Virus record (IMG/VR): IMGVR_UViG_3300006750_000036
Location: 1-35,233 of that record
Length of the DNA stretch: 35,233 bases
Reading direction: 5' to 3' (one strand)
Source of the DNA: a virus
Part shown: one piece after another, positions 21,477 to 29,019 of the stretch
Position numbering within the stretch: position 1 is the first letter of the stretch
Layout of the letters: every line of letters starts with the position of its first letter
Program-made: the position numbers and the translations under genes
Notes under the pieces: generated by a model
What the model was told of the DNA's origin: nothing
Seen by the model: only the letters and a program-made list of their open reading frames with translations
The model's database searches: none

Positions 21477-22005
21477 AAAAGAATTCGTCCTTCATAGCGA
21501 GGATGTCACTTAATGGCATAATTAACCACCCATTGTATTCCATGAATATTGGGGCGTTTATTTTTTTTGCATCTTCTTTCTTTATAATTCCCAGCCATTC
21601 TTTCCGCGACTTCTTCCAACAGATAAGAGGCTTAAGACCAGACCGATCAGATTCATCCTGAGATTGCTTAATCCATTTATCAATCATGGCTTGGCTTCCT
21701 TTGGACAACGCTGTATGAAGGTCGATGTCATCATATCCACCTTTTATTTCCATTACGAACAAAAAGTTTTCTGGGCAGACTAGATCTCCAGTGAATGTTT
21801 TTTGAGCATGGGCAGGTAGATATGATGTTTGCGACCATCGGTTTCCACTTCCAAGGGTTCTACTGAATTCGAATCCAAAGCGTTCTTTTAGCAGTTTTGC
21901 CCCTGCCCGTTCATATCTTTTGCCTTTGGCATTAGAATTTACACGCTTTTTCTTATTCTTTTCATTCTCTGCATCTTCCAAAATGTCATCTATTTCTATT
22001 TCCAT
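21463..22005 (-). CDS. Putative PD-(D/E)XK nuclease (resolvase-like)
   Basis: Started at ATG 22005, the product is 180 residues. After an acidic/basic N-terminal segment comes a nuclease-like core: an N-terminal Glu in RYERAGAKLL, then FSRTLGSGNRW, then the Asp of TGDLV and the E-x-K of VMEIKGG. This spacing is that of PD-(D/E)XK enzymes such as archaeal Hjc-type Holliday-junction resolvases and phage recombination nucleases. It could resolve branched DNA made by the gp46/47 pathway before packaging. An ATG 27 nt upstream is possible. It is the last gene of a minus-strand run starting at 24752. Confidence 0.7.
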   Translation of the reverse strand: MEIEIDDILEDAENEKNKKKRVNSNAKGKRYERAGAKLLKERFGFEFSRTLGSGNRWSQTSYLPAHAQKTFTGDLVCPENFLFVMEIKGGYDDIDLHTALSKGSQAMIDKWIKQSQDESDRSGLKPLICWKKSRKEWLGIIKKEDAKKINAPIFMEYNGWLIMPLSDILAMKDEFFFSDD

Positions 22006-22087
22006 TAATTTAAAATAGAAAAAACCCATCAAAAATTATATTTTAATGAGTTTTTCTGGCTCTAGGTGTCAGTTGTATTTATTGTTA

Positions 22088-23008
22088 TTACTCAAATAAT
22101 TTTTCGCCAATATCGTTAAACCATCCGTATTCTCCAGACCCATTTGGATCAAGTTGCTTCCGAAATGTATGACTACTGCTTGGCTTCATGCCAATGGCGG
22201 TATTATTTTTTGTTTCATAGACTTCTTCATCATTTGGAGCTTTTATTGCATCAATGCATTTTTCATGTGCGTGTTCTTTCCCAAAGCCATACTTAAATGC
22301 ACCCAATTCTCTTGAAGGCTTTGCTTCTCCTTTGCATATTCGGCATACTCTTAGTAGCTGAGCGTTTTCTACTGACGTTTCACCTGGAGCTAAATTTAAG
22401 ACTATTTCTACAAGTTTTTTATTTTTCTCTTTGAGTCTTTCAATTGTTCTATCTTTTGATTTAATTTCCCACTTGTGATTGTTTTCAGGTGTTCGCCATG
22501 CTTCTTCATAGTCTTCGGGAATGTTATCAGGATTTGTCCATTTTGTAGGACTATCGCATATTTGGCAATTTTCAGGATGGATAGTTTTTGGATTTAAACA
22601 TCCTCCATTAAGAAATCCACACGTTTCATAATTAAGGCACTGCCTTGTGTAATAAGTTCCTTCTGCAAAATTGACATCAACATATCCAGTGTCATTGCAG
22701 GTTTCGCAATTATTGCATTCTCCAAAGCATTTGGGACACATGGCGTTCATTGGTGGCTCTCCTAATTCGCGATCTTCAACTTCATCTGGCATTCGACAAC
22801 AGGAGCAAGCGACGGATGGATAGTCTCTCCACTTGCCATGACATTTATGACGTATTTCAACTTTCATTACATCTTTCTCATATTCTTCCACGGCATCGAC
22901 AAGTATTTCAAATCGCTCGCTTTGTTCTTTGGTCATTTCTTCAATACACATCATTTTATCAATGATTTCTATTGTTTCTTCATTATGAGAATCGTCTATG
23001 ATTTCCAT
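22088..23008 (-). CDS. Cysteine-rich zinc-binding protein
   Basis: The 306-residue protein has an acidic, helical N-terminus, then many Cys pairs (SCCRMP, CPKC, CNNCETCNDTG, CQICD) and, after a coiled segment (DRTIERLKEKNKKLVEIVL), another zinc finger CRICKGE with a downstream EHAHEKC. The central part resembles the DnaJ-type Cys-rich zinc domain. AAAGGG stands before the ATG. The protein probably binds several zinc ions and may contact RNA, DNA or other proteins. No family is assigned. Confidence 0.8.
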   Translation of the reverse strand: MEIIDDSHNEETIEIIDKMMCIEEMTKEQSERFEILVDAVEEYEKDVMKVEIRHKCHGKWRDYPSVACSCCRMPDEVEDRELGEPPMNAMCPKCFGECNNCETCNDTGYVDVNFAEGTYYTRQCLNYETCGFLNGGCLNPKTIHPENCQICDSPTKWTNPDNIPEDYEEAWRTPENNHKWEIKSKDRTIERLKEKNKKLVEIVLNLAPGETSVENAQLLRVCRICKGEAKPSRELGAFKYGFGKEHAHEKCIDAIKAPNDEEVYETKNNTAIGMKPSSSHTFRKQLDPNGSGEYGWFNDIGEKLFE

Positions 23009-23019
23009 TTAGTTTCCCT

Positions 23020-24144
23020 TTAAGATGCAAATGAATTTAACGGAATGAATTTAATTCCCAACACATGTTGTATCATATCTTTATTGTGTGCATTGAACAG
23101 ACTTGCCACAGGAGATCTGGCATCGGACCTAAGTGTTATCTCTCCTTTTGACATTGCTTGTTTCAGCCTATCCAAGTCTTCCTTTGTGGCAACACTGTAA
23201 CCGTTTGTGTAATATTCTTTGCCTTGTAGTATAAATCTGAAATATTCGTCGTATATAGTGCCGCCTTTTAGACTTTCGATTTGATCTGTCTTATCCCTTA
23301 AAATATACTTCAATGATAGTAATTTAGATTTTGATCTACCAGTATCAAAATTGGCGTTTAATATTTTTGTTAAATCTAGCACGTATTTGTGATATTTAGG
23401 TTTAATTGCCGAACTTCCAACACCAACATCGCCGCTTATTCGCCCTTCGTTAGGAGAGTATGTCACAGTAACGTGTGATGTGTTTTCTGGACCAAACAAC
23501 ACAAGCATAGTTCTGTCTTTATCCATGCTCATAAGCCCAGTGCTTCCACAATGCTTCATTTGATTGCCAACCAATTGACATCTCATTCCAACATCTATCC
23601 ACTTGTAGCCATTTTTGTATTTTTTGAGAGGCTTTCTATCTTCAAAAACCCTCTTTTTATCATACGCATCCTGAGCATCCCTGAACTTCATTTTTTTGTA
23701 TGGACCAACATTTTTTAACCTTTCCTCTTTAATGTCTTTGATCATCGTGTTTCTAAAAAATGTTTCTTCAAAAAACTTACCTTCGATTTGTCTGAATAAA
23801 TGATCGCGTTGATCTTTTAAGTACATGTCATCGTAAATTTCATCATCGTCTTTACTCAGTTCCAGCTTTTCTAGTGCTTTTAAATACTCATCCACACTAT
23901 CAGTTGCGCCATACAAGTAAGTCAAGTCATACAAAGACGCTATTTCGTGAAAGGATGATGTCGCTTGAAGCCACCAATTGCCTGGAATTTCTTGGTCGCC
24001 AAACCTATATTCTATAAACCATCTTCCTATAAGGAAAGCGTTTTTGCCGAATTCAGCATGCAATATCTTAGCCACAACATCAGGATACCCAAGACGAACA
24101 ATCTCTTGCTTGGATTCATTTATGAAAAACTTCTTGAAACTCAT
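23020..24144 (-). CDS. Capsid-targeted hypothetical protein, PcfJ-like core
   Basis: The 374-residue protein opens with MSFKKFFINE, the shared tag ending I-x-E. ATAAATA lies 4 nt upstream of the ATG, with no ribosome binding site. In the middle (about residues 192-210) the stretch RCQLVGNQMKHCGSTG resembles the M-x-H-C-x-G motif of PcfJ-type proteins of unknown activity, found in phages and conjugative elements. The motif is followed by predicted beta strands (MLVLFGPENTSHVTVTYSP). If it is packaged, the enzyme-like core would be injected. It lies between the Cys-rich gene and another tagged gene. Confidence 0.8.
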   Translation of the reverse strand: MSFKKFFINESKQEIVRLGYPDVVAKILHAEFGKNAFLIGRWFIEYRFGDQEIPGNWWLQATSSFHEIASLYDLTYLYGATDSVDEYLKALEKLELSKDDDEIYDDMYLKDQRDHLFRQIEGKFFEETFFRNTMIKDIKEERLKNVGPYKKMKFRDAQDAYDKKRVFEDRKPLKKYKNGYKWIDVGMRCQLVGNQMKHCGSTGLMSMDKDRTMLVLFGPENTSHVTVTYSPNEGRISGDVGVGSSAIKPKYHKYVLDLTKILNANFDTGRSKSKLLSLKYILRDKTDQIESLKGGTIYDEYFRFILQGKEYYTNGYSVATKEDLDRLKQAMSKGEITLRSDARSPVASLFNAHNKDMIQHVLGIKFIPLNSFAS

Positions 24145-24191
24145 ATCTTATTTATTGATTGTCACAGTTTTTTCTTTAGGGTCGGGGTAGT

Positions 24192-24752
24192 TCACATCGG
24201 TGGGGCTGGTTGTGGAGGTACTTGAGCGCCAGGACCAGCATTTGGGGCTGCTGGAGGCATTTGATCCATTGTAGCATCTTGAGGCATTGGTTGTCCAGGG
24301 GGGCTTTGTCCGTCTCCATCTGGAGGTGCGGTTGGAGGAGCATTCTCTTTATCGTGCATTTCTTTATCAACGCTGTCTTTATCTTTGGCTCTATCTCCGT
24401 CTGGTGTGCCAACTTGGTTGATTGGAACTTTCATATCTGATAGAATCTTTTGTAGTTCGCTGTTCGCACTAGGCAGCAAGTCAGATAGCTCCCCTTTTTC
24501 CTCAATGGTTTTCATGATAGCCACTCCAACCTTCTGTAGACCCTCTAAATGGCGTTGGTTCTTCTTAGGCCAGTTAGAGTGTAGAATGCGTCGGATCATT
24601 GACACGAGGCGTTCAGAGTGCTTTACCACCTGTCTCTTGCCCATGTTCTGACCTTCCTCTTCTAGTTCCTGCATGGCGTTAAGAATATCGCCCATTTTGT
24701 GACCCAAATGAATTGAATTTTCGTTTATCAAAAAATCTTTAAATTCGCCCAT
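24192..24752 (-). CDS. Capsid-targeted protein with Pro-rich tail
   Basis: The 186-residue protein begins MGEFKDFLINE, again the shared tag ending I-x-E. The middle 100 residues are helical and charged; the last 65 are low-complexity, rich in Pro, Ala, Gly, Asp and Met (PPTAPPDGDG, PGAQVPPQPAPPM). This mix of a tag, helices and a disordered tail resembles the protein at 13293-13640. Unlike most tagged genes it has a ribosome binding site, AAGGAGTAAT. Antisense frames over the Pro-rich part are compositional artefacts. Confidence 0.8.
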   Translation of the reverse strand: MGEFKDFLINENSIHLGHKMGDILNAMQELEEEGQNMGKRQVVKHSERLVSMIRRILHSNWPKKNQRHLEGLQKVGVAIMKTIEEKGELSDLLPSANSELQKILSDMKVPINQVGTPDGDRAKDKDSVDKEMHDKENAPPTAPPDGDGQSPPGQPMPQDATMDQMPPAAPNAGPGAQVPPQPAPPM

Positions 24753-24822
24753 TGTAAAATTACTCCTTATTTCCTTTCTAATACCCTTTTATTTATGGGC
24801 GTTCTTATTAAAATAGTATATT

Positions 24823-25167
24823 ATGGATGACTATCATTGCCATTTGTGCAAACAAGAATTTGAAGTGTTTACCTCTCGCTACTCTAGCGGACCATTTATA
24901 GATGGGCGTAAATATAAAATATTATGCGAAAACTGCTTATATGTGCCTAAAATGCATTCATATAACGAAAAAACTGAAGAATACACGACTTATGACTCAA
25001 TGAGTCCTAATCGACTTCATACAGTAAAAGAAATGGAAGAATTTGGATGCCACAAAGGAATGGCTGATAAGTCAGTTCGAGCAGTGAAATTGGCTATAAA
25101 AAAAGCCAAGGAGAAATCCAAGGCTAAGGGAGCGAAGTTAGAAGATGTTCCAAGGAATGTTGAATGA
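24823..25167 (+). CDS. Zinc-finger hypothetical protein
   Basis: The 114-residue protein begins MDDYHCHLCKQEFEVF; with CENC about 30 residues later it forms a C2C2-type zinc finger. The C-terminal third is a Lys/Ala-rich basic helix, which would suit nucleic-acid binding. TATATT abuts the ATG and there is no ribosome binding site, so its mRNA may be leaderless. The hairpin at 25172-25244 begins just after its stop. Confidence 0.75.
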   Translation: MDDYHCHLCKQEFEVFTSRYSSGPFIDGRKYKILCENCLYVPKMHSYNEKTEEYTTYDSMSPNRLHTVKEMEEFGCHKGMADKSVRAVKLAIKKAKEKSKAKGAKLEDVPRNVE

Positions 25168-25171
25168 AAGA

Positions 25172-25481
25172 ATTAAGCGGGTCTATTACAGGCTATGTTA
25201 TCGCATTGCCAGTAATAAGCCCTGTTCGCATCGACCCGCTTAATCCGAAAGGAGAGGCATTCTTTCTATAAAGTCCAAGTTCTACCGAGCAGAGAACTAT
25301 TCCTTTTGTAGAAAAAATGCCTAGACAGAAATCTATCAAGGGACAGGACTAGCACCCAAACGTACTCCCTTTAAGGTTTCAGAACTAGCCAAAAGATTGA
25401 AAGTATGATTGGTCTTTCCATCCTTTGAGTGGTGTCAAAGATGACTGCTAGTGACAGATCTTTGTCCGCTACACATGCTCT
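25172..25481 (-). ncRNA. Second structured non-coding RNA candidate (about 310 nt)
   Basis: The minus strand downstream of the promoter at 25488-25516 has no ORF of note but folds strongly. There is a 5' hairpin at 25464-25436 (CAAAGATCTG with CAGTCATCTTTG), a 13-bp stem 25321-25309 with 25268-25256 (GGCATTTTTTCTA/TAGAAAGAATGCC) enclosing a hairpin AGTTCT/AGAACT at 25298-25278, and a 12-bp closing stem 25244-25233 with 25183-25172 (ATTAAGCGGGTC/GACCCGCTTAAT) with an inner CAGGGC/GCCTG helix. The last stem is followed by TTCTTTC and may end the RNA. No known family is recognised. Confidence 0.6.
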
Positions 25482-25487
25482 GATCCT

Positions 25488-25516
25488 ATTATACTTCAAA
25501 AACAGGCAAATGTTAA
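25488..25516 (-). promoter_or_regulatory. Early-type promoter for the 25172-25481 RNA
   Basis: The minus strand has TTAACA, a 17-nt spacer and TATAAT, with TTTTTGAAG before the -10 as in the phage's protein-gene promoters. No minus-strand protein gene lies within 450 nt downstream, so it must serve an RNA. Confidence 0.8.
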
Positions 25517-25580
25517 GTGAGTCGAAAAAATATGTCAAAAAGAAGTTTCAACAGCGAAAGAGAAATGCGGACTGGCAAAT

Positions 25581-25615
25581 AAAAAGTCCCATCGTGGCGA
25601 GGAAGTCACGATGGG
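25581..25615 (-). terminator. Rho-independent terminator of the structural operon
   Basis: The minus strand has a 9-bp stem CCCATCGTG/CACGATGGG with a 10-nt loop, then ACTTTTTATTTG. It ends the minus-strand transcription unit that runs from 27901. Confidence 0.85.
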
Positions 25616-25638
25616 GCTTAGAACCAACCAACTACTAG

Positions 25639-25704
25639 TTAGCGGCTTAAAGTTTTATCAATCTGTAGAGATGATCGCACAGATTTATTGTTAGAATCAG
25701 ACAT
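25639..25704 (-). CDS. 21-residue ORF with strong ribosome binding site
   Basis: An ATG preceded by GGAGGATCA opens a 21-codon ORF (MSDSNNKSVRSSLQIDKTLSR) ending just before the operon terminator. The start MSDSN resembles the start of the gp26-like protein. It may be a real micro-protein, or the remnant of a longer gene. Confidence 0.45.
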   Translation of the reverse strand: MSDSNNKSVRSSLQIDKTLSR

Positions 25705-25753
25705 TGATCCTCCATTAGAAAAAAGTTATGACTTGAAACAGTAGTTGATTGAT

Positions 25754-26506
25754 TTAGTCATAAATTTGTAGCTGCATTGAATCGCTAACATATGTGTTGT
25801 CGCCAAAATTTAGGGTAAACCATATGTCATAAATTCCGCAATCAAGATCTGTTGTATCTAGACGATAAAAGCCAACGCATTTCTCTGAATAATCTACAGA
25901 TTCGCAATCAGCAATCAACCTTAAGTCTCGTTCGGCAGGCAGGCAATCCCCGCATTTTTGTTCAATAGAAACCAGCAGATCAGTATATATTGCTAGGTTT
26001 TCATAGTATCTTTCTAGGTCAGAAGCTCTTGGTACATTTGGTATAATTTCTACCTGCAAAAATTTACAGCTACCTTTTCGTACACGATTTGGTGTAAATC
26101 TAAATTCAAAATCATATACAACAGGAAATTCAGTCGTGTACCAAAGGTCTGGAAATATCTCAAAACGACTTTCCATTGATGTAGACCGATTTTCTAAAGC
26201 TTCTCCAGCCTCATACACCAAGAACCAAATGTCAACGTATTTCCCTATATTGTAAAGAGGTGCTGCTGTGGCTACAGATACATTGTATTCACCAACATCA
26301 TCTCTTGTTATGTCGGCGGCTTCTATGGTTTCAATTAGCCTACGTCCATCAGGATTTATCTCTGTGACCTCGGCAGGGTCACAGTACCAAATCTCAACCT
26401 TTGTAAACTCTTCTGGATCTGCTTTCCCATTTGAATTGAAAACAAATTGACGAAGGGTGATCGTGTCACCTGTTACTGGACTTTGCAAACGTTCTTTAAT
26501 AGCCAT
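25754..26506 (-). CDS. Virion structural protein, beta-rich
   Basis: The 250-residue protein starts MAIKERLQSPVTGDTITLRQF and is predicted to be mostly beta strands. Two similar halves seem to be present (the first around YNVSVATAAPLYNIGKYVDIWFLVYE, the second around CGIYDIWFTLNFGDNTYVSDS), each with an I(D)IWF motif, suggesting two immunoglobulin-like domains. Cysteines cluster in the second half. TAAATAA lies 3 nt before the ATG and no ribosome binding site is visible. Location behind the gp26-like gene supports a baseplate or tail-associated role; the exact part is unknown. Confidence 0.75.
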   Translation of the reverse strand: MAIKERLQSPVTGDTITLRQFVFNSNGKADPEEFTKVEIWYCDPAEVTEINPDGRRLIETIEAADITRDDVGEYNVSVATAAPLYNIGKYVDIWFLVYEAGEALENRSTSMESRFEIFPDLWYTTEFPVVYDFEFRFTPNRVRKGSCKFLQVEIIPNVPRASDLERYYENLAIYTDLLVSIEQKCGDCLPAERDLRLIADCESVDYSEKCVGFYRLDTTDLDCGIYDIWFTLNFGDNTYVSDSMQLQIYD

Positions 26507-26522
26507 ACTTTATTTAGGGCTA

Positions 26523-26735
26523 TTATTTTTTATTTCTTTCTTTTTCTATTGCTTCGTTTTCTTTCTCTTTTTGCTCAATAAACCTATAAATGTGCCATTT
26601 TCTTTCATAGATTGTCATTTTGTAAAATTCTGAAATCTGCTGATGAAGATGGTACATGAAAAAGAAACCCTCTTCATATAAGTTGTTTCCTAATTCTTTG
26701 CTTGGAGAATTAGGGTCTATCTCCCCATTTACCCC
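26523..26735 (-). CDS. -1 frame extension of the gp26-like protein
   Basis: The -1 reading frame runs open for 69 codons after the slippery site, from GTA at 26732 to TAA at 26523-26525. It has no start codon near its beginning; the first ATG is 26 codons in. The product (GFFFMYHLHQQISEFYKM, WHIYRFIEQKEKENEAIEKE) is aromatic in its first half and charged-helical at the end, like the second-frame domain of tail assembly chaperones in lambda (gpG-T), P2 and Mu. It would be made only as a fusion to the 390-residue protein. Confidence 0.7.
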   Translation of the reverse strand, partial: GVNGEIDPNSPSKELGNNLYEEGFFFMYHLHQQISEFYKMTIYERKWHIYRFIEQKEKENEAIEKERNKK

Positions 26736-27901
26736 TTTTTTTGGCGGGGGAAGAAAAAATTTGCTTCCATTGGCATCTCAACTTCGAACTCATGCAAGCA
26801 CATTGGGCAGGACATTCCAACTTTAGTGTCTACCCCAAATGGAGTGTCGTTTACAAGATTTCTAATATGAGAAACATCCCCAACAGGAAGTTTGTCTATA
26901 AGGATTTGTATTTCTCTTTTGTCAGTCAAACCTTCAATGTTGGTAAGAAGTTGAGCAGATCGGAATGACAAGGTATCATCGAATGTTCCTGCATCTTTTG
27001 TTTGATTTTCACGATGATGTTGTAACTCAAGCTCATCTTTTCCGGTTGACAAACGGTAAGAAAATTTAAGCCCTGTTTGCGGAAGTTCTCCATGTAAGCC
27101 TTCAACATTAAAATCATCAGGGCAATCTTCTACAAGTACGTCACTGCCCAGATCAATTACGTTATTGAATTTGTGTTCACATTCTGAGCAACGAATTTCT
27201 ACCTCATATTCATTTCCATAAGAGCGACCACGTAGATAGATTAGCAAAAATGTTCGATCAGCAGTAAGAAGTAGGCTTGGATCTACATCCTCTTTAATAC
27301 ATCTCTTAAAGATCATGTTCATCGCTGCGCCGGAGCGAACATATTTTGGCGTTGCCAAAATTTGTTCTTCCTCGCCTGTCATTGGTCGTATGTTTAATAT
27401 TCCGCCAGGAAGTCTTCCTCCATATCCAACTCCTTTAGAAGGTAGCACAACTTCGTCCCAAGTCTTAGCGACTGTAACGCGAGACAACAACTCTTCTAAT
27501 TGAGGACTTCCAGTTGCTCTTAGATTAGCTGAATTTGGCTGTTGAGCAGGTGGCTGAGATGTCATATTAAACTGTGGAGGTTTTACCCCTTCTTGATGCT
27601 GCTGAGGGATTTGTTTTTCAGACTTTGGATCAAACTGTTGAAAATCTGCTTCATCTTGACTTCTTTTTTCCGCAATTGCTTTTTGCATTTCGAGTGGCAT
27701 TGGTCCACTAAATTTTGCTGCCGACTCATTGTTCATTATTGTTTCTTGTGTTTTTTCAACGTTTTCCAAGGGCGAAAGCCGTTCTTTTGGTGCAGACTGA
27801 AAAGATCCCGCCTCTGGATCAAGCGGTTTAATTTCTTCCGCCATGCTGTTTTCGATGTCGTCTGGGGTTACTTTCCTTTGACGGAATTCATTGTCGCTCA
27901 T
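26729..27901 (-). CDS. T4 gp26-like baseplate/tail-assembly protein
   Basis: The 390-residue protein starts MSDNEFRQRKVTP behind CAGGAG. The first 150 residues are disordered and rich in Gln, Pro and Glu. The C-terminal 240 residues match my recollection of the T4 gp26 family: NIRPMTGEEEQILATPKYVR, FKRCIKEDVDPSLLLTADR, then FLLIYLRGRSYG. Two Cys pairs (CSEC and CPMC) form a zinc ribbon. In T4, gp26 helps assemble the baseplate hub. The gene ends at a canonical A_AAA_AAG slippery heptamer 4 nt before its TAA, and a -1 frame continues for 69 codons. Confidence 0.8.
   Translation of the reverse strand: MSDNEFRQRKVTPDDIENSMAEEIKPLDPEAGSFQSAPKERLSPLENVEKTQETIMNNESAAKFSGPMPLEMQKAIAEKRSQDEADFQQFDPKSEKQIPQQHQEGVKPPQFNMTSQPPAQQPNSANLRATGSPQLEELLSRVTVAKTWDEVVLPSKGVGYGGRLPGGILNIRPMTGEEEQILATPKYVRSGAAMNMIFKRCIKEDVDPSLLLTADRTFLLIYLRGRSYGNEYEVEIRCSECEHKFNNVIDLGSDVLVEDCPDDFNVEGLHGELPQTGLKFSYRLSTGKDELELQHHRENQTKDAGTFDDTLSFRSAQLLTNIEGLTDKREIQILIDKLPVGDVSHIRNLVNDTPFGVDTKVGMSCPMCLHEFEVEMPMEANFFFPRQKKG
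26735..26741 (-). promoter_or_regulatory. A_AAA_AAG slippery heptamer (programmed -1 frameshift)
   Basis: The minus strand reads CC then seven A then GGGG and TAA. In the zero frame this is CAA AAA AAG GGG TAA, which contains A_AAA_AAG in the exact phase used by E. coli dnaX. Slipping one base back opens the 69-codon extension. Confidence 0.7.
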
Positions 27902-27958
27902 AAAAATACTCCTGAATACTCAATTATTTGTGTATAATGGTCTTGTTGTTAAGTTAGT

Positions 27959-28324
27959 ATGATTTCAATAAATATAGAAAATATTGAAGAACTGATGTTT
28001 TATGATAAAAGGGTAAAAAATTTACTTCCTAATTATTCGCATTTGTTTGATCAATGGCGTCTCGCCCAACAGTTCTCTGCTTTAAGAAGCATGGGTAAAA
28101 GATCCGTGTTAGAGCTTCTTAATGGTTTGACAGGGGAAGACTTGCTTTCTCTTGAGGATCATTTTGGTGACTTGGTTGAAGTTATACCTTTGGATCACAA
28201 GACCGCAAAGCACTATAAGATTCCATTGGATGAAGTGGATGACCGAATGTGCGAAATAGACAAATACGGAAATGTAGCTCTCTTTCGAGACGCGAATTAC
28301 CTTTATATATCAATTTGGAGATAA
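27959..28324 (+). CDS. Hypothetical protein
   Basis: The 121-residue protein starts MISINIENIEELMFYDKR. It is mainly helical in the first two thirds, with GLTGEDLLSLEDHFGD, and ends with strands (YGNVALFRDANYLYISIW). No known domain is recognised. It diverges from the gp26-like gene and leads a close plus-strand run of five genes (27959-29877), six to 50 nt apart or overlapping, so it probably belongs to one operon. Confidence 0.75.
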   Translation: MISINIENIEELMFYDKRVKNLLPNYSHLFDQWRLAQQFSALRSMGKRSVLELLNGLTGEDLLSLEDHFGDLVEVIPLDHKTAKHYKIPLDEVDDRMCEIDKYGNVALFRDANYLYISIWR

Positions 28325-28330
28325 AAAACT

Positions 28331-28657
28331 ATGGGATCAATAATACTTTTTTCTTTGGCCACAATTGGCATGACGCACATTCTTGTGGATGGTCAAGTAT
28401 TTTCGGGCGTCAGAGATAGAATTGCAAAAAATAACATTACATGGCTTTCAAGTTTGGTTGAGTGTTATCAATGTTCTGGGTTTTGGTGTGGAGTGTTAGT
28501 CGGAGGAATAGTTTTTGGTGTCTCGACCATTTCCTTTTTGTCCGTATTATCATTGCTTGTTTATGGTTGTGCAGGAAGCTTTTTGTCAATGTGGGCTGCG
28601 GGTCATTTGGGGTATTTAGACTCGTTGACAAACATTGATTTGGATGAATTAGAATGA
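28331..28657 (+). CDS. DUF1360-like membrane protein
   Basis: The 108-residue protein has the pattern MTHILVDGQVF, RDRI, then a Cys-containing ECYQCSGFWCG motif between hydrophobic helices (GVLVGGIVFGVSTISFLSVLSLLVYGC). This fits DUF1360 proteins, small membrane proteins of unknown role found in Firmicutes and phages. GGAGAT precedes the ATG. Its stop overlaps the next start (ATGA), so the two are coupled. It should sit in the host inner membrane. Confidence 0.75.
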   Translation: MGSIILFSLATIGMTHILVDGQVFSGVRDRIAKNNITWLSSLVECYQCSGFWCGVLVGGIVFGVSTISFLSVLSLLVYGCAGSFLSMWAAGHLGYLDSLTNIDLDELE

Positions 28658-29019
28658 ATGTGAAAAATGATTATTACAAAGTAAAGCTTTACCAGTTTTA
28701 TTGCGACCACTGCAATTACAAGCACATTACAGATGGCAGTGATATTTCAAATCTAAAGGAAGTCAAAACAAGCCCTGTTCCTGGCGGAATCCCTAAGAAA
28801 GATCCCAAAACAGGAAAGATTGTAACTGGTAAATTGTACAAGCAAAAGAGGAAATTCAAATGCCCTGGATGTGGACGTGTTATATCTCCAAGACTTTTAG
28901 GAGTAAACAAACACCCTATGGAAGAGACTAAAGAGTCATCAGAGAGTCAAGAAGAAATTATAGAAAACATTATAAAAGAGTTGGGTAAATATGGCGAAGA
29001 TAACGCTTTTGGATATTAA
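28654..29019 (+). CDS. Zinc-ribbon hypothetical protein
   Basis: The 121-residue protein has CDHC (about residues 17-20) and CPGC (about residues 70-73) enclosing a basic beta region with KKDPKTGKIVTGK, typical of a zinc ribbon that binds nucleic acid. The C-terminal 35 residues are acidic and helical. It overlaps both the membrane protein gene upstream (ATGA) and the next gene by 29 nt. Confidence 0.78.
   Translation: MNVKNDYYKVKLYQFYCDHCNYKHITDGSDISNLKEVKTSPVPGGIPKKDPKTGKIVTGKLYKQKRKFKCPGCGRVISPRLLGVNKHPMEETKESSESQEEIIENIIKELGKYGEDNAFGY

Noticed and set aside
24192-24440. Plus-strand and other-frame ORFs over the Pro-rich tail
   Set aside because: These are compositional shadows of the tagged minus-strand protein.
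25429-25638. 69-codon plus-strand ORF
   Set aside because: It runs across a promoter, an RNA 5' hairpin and a terminator of the opposite strand, and has no ribosome binding site.
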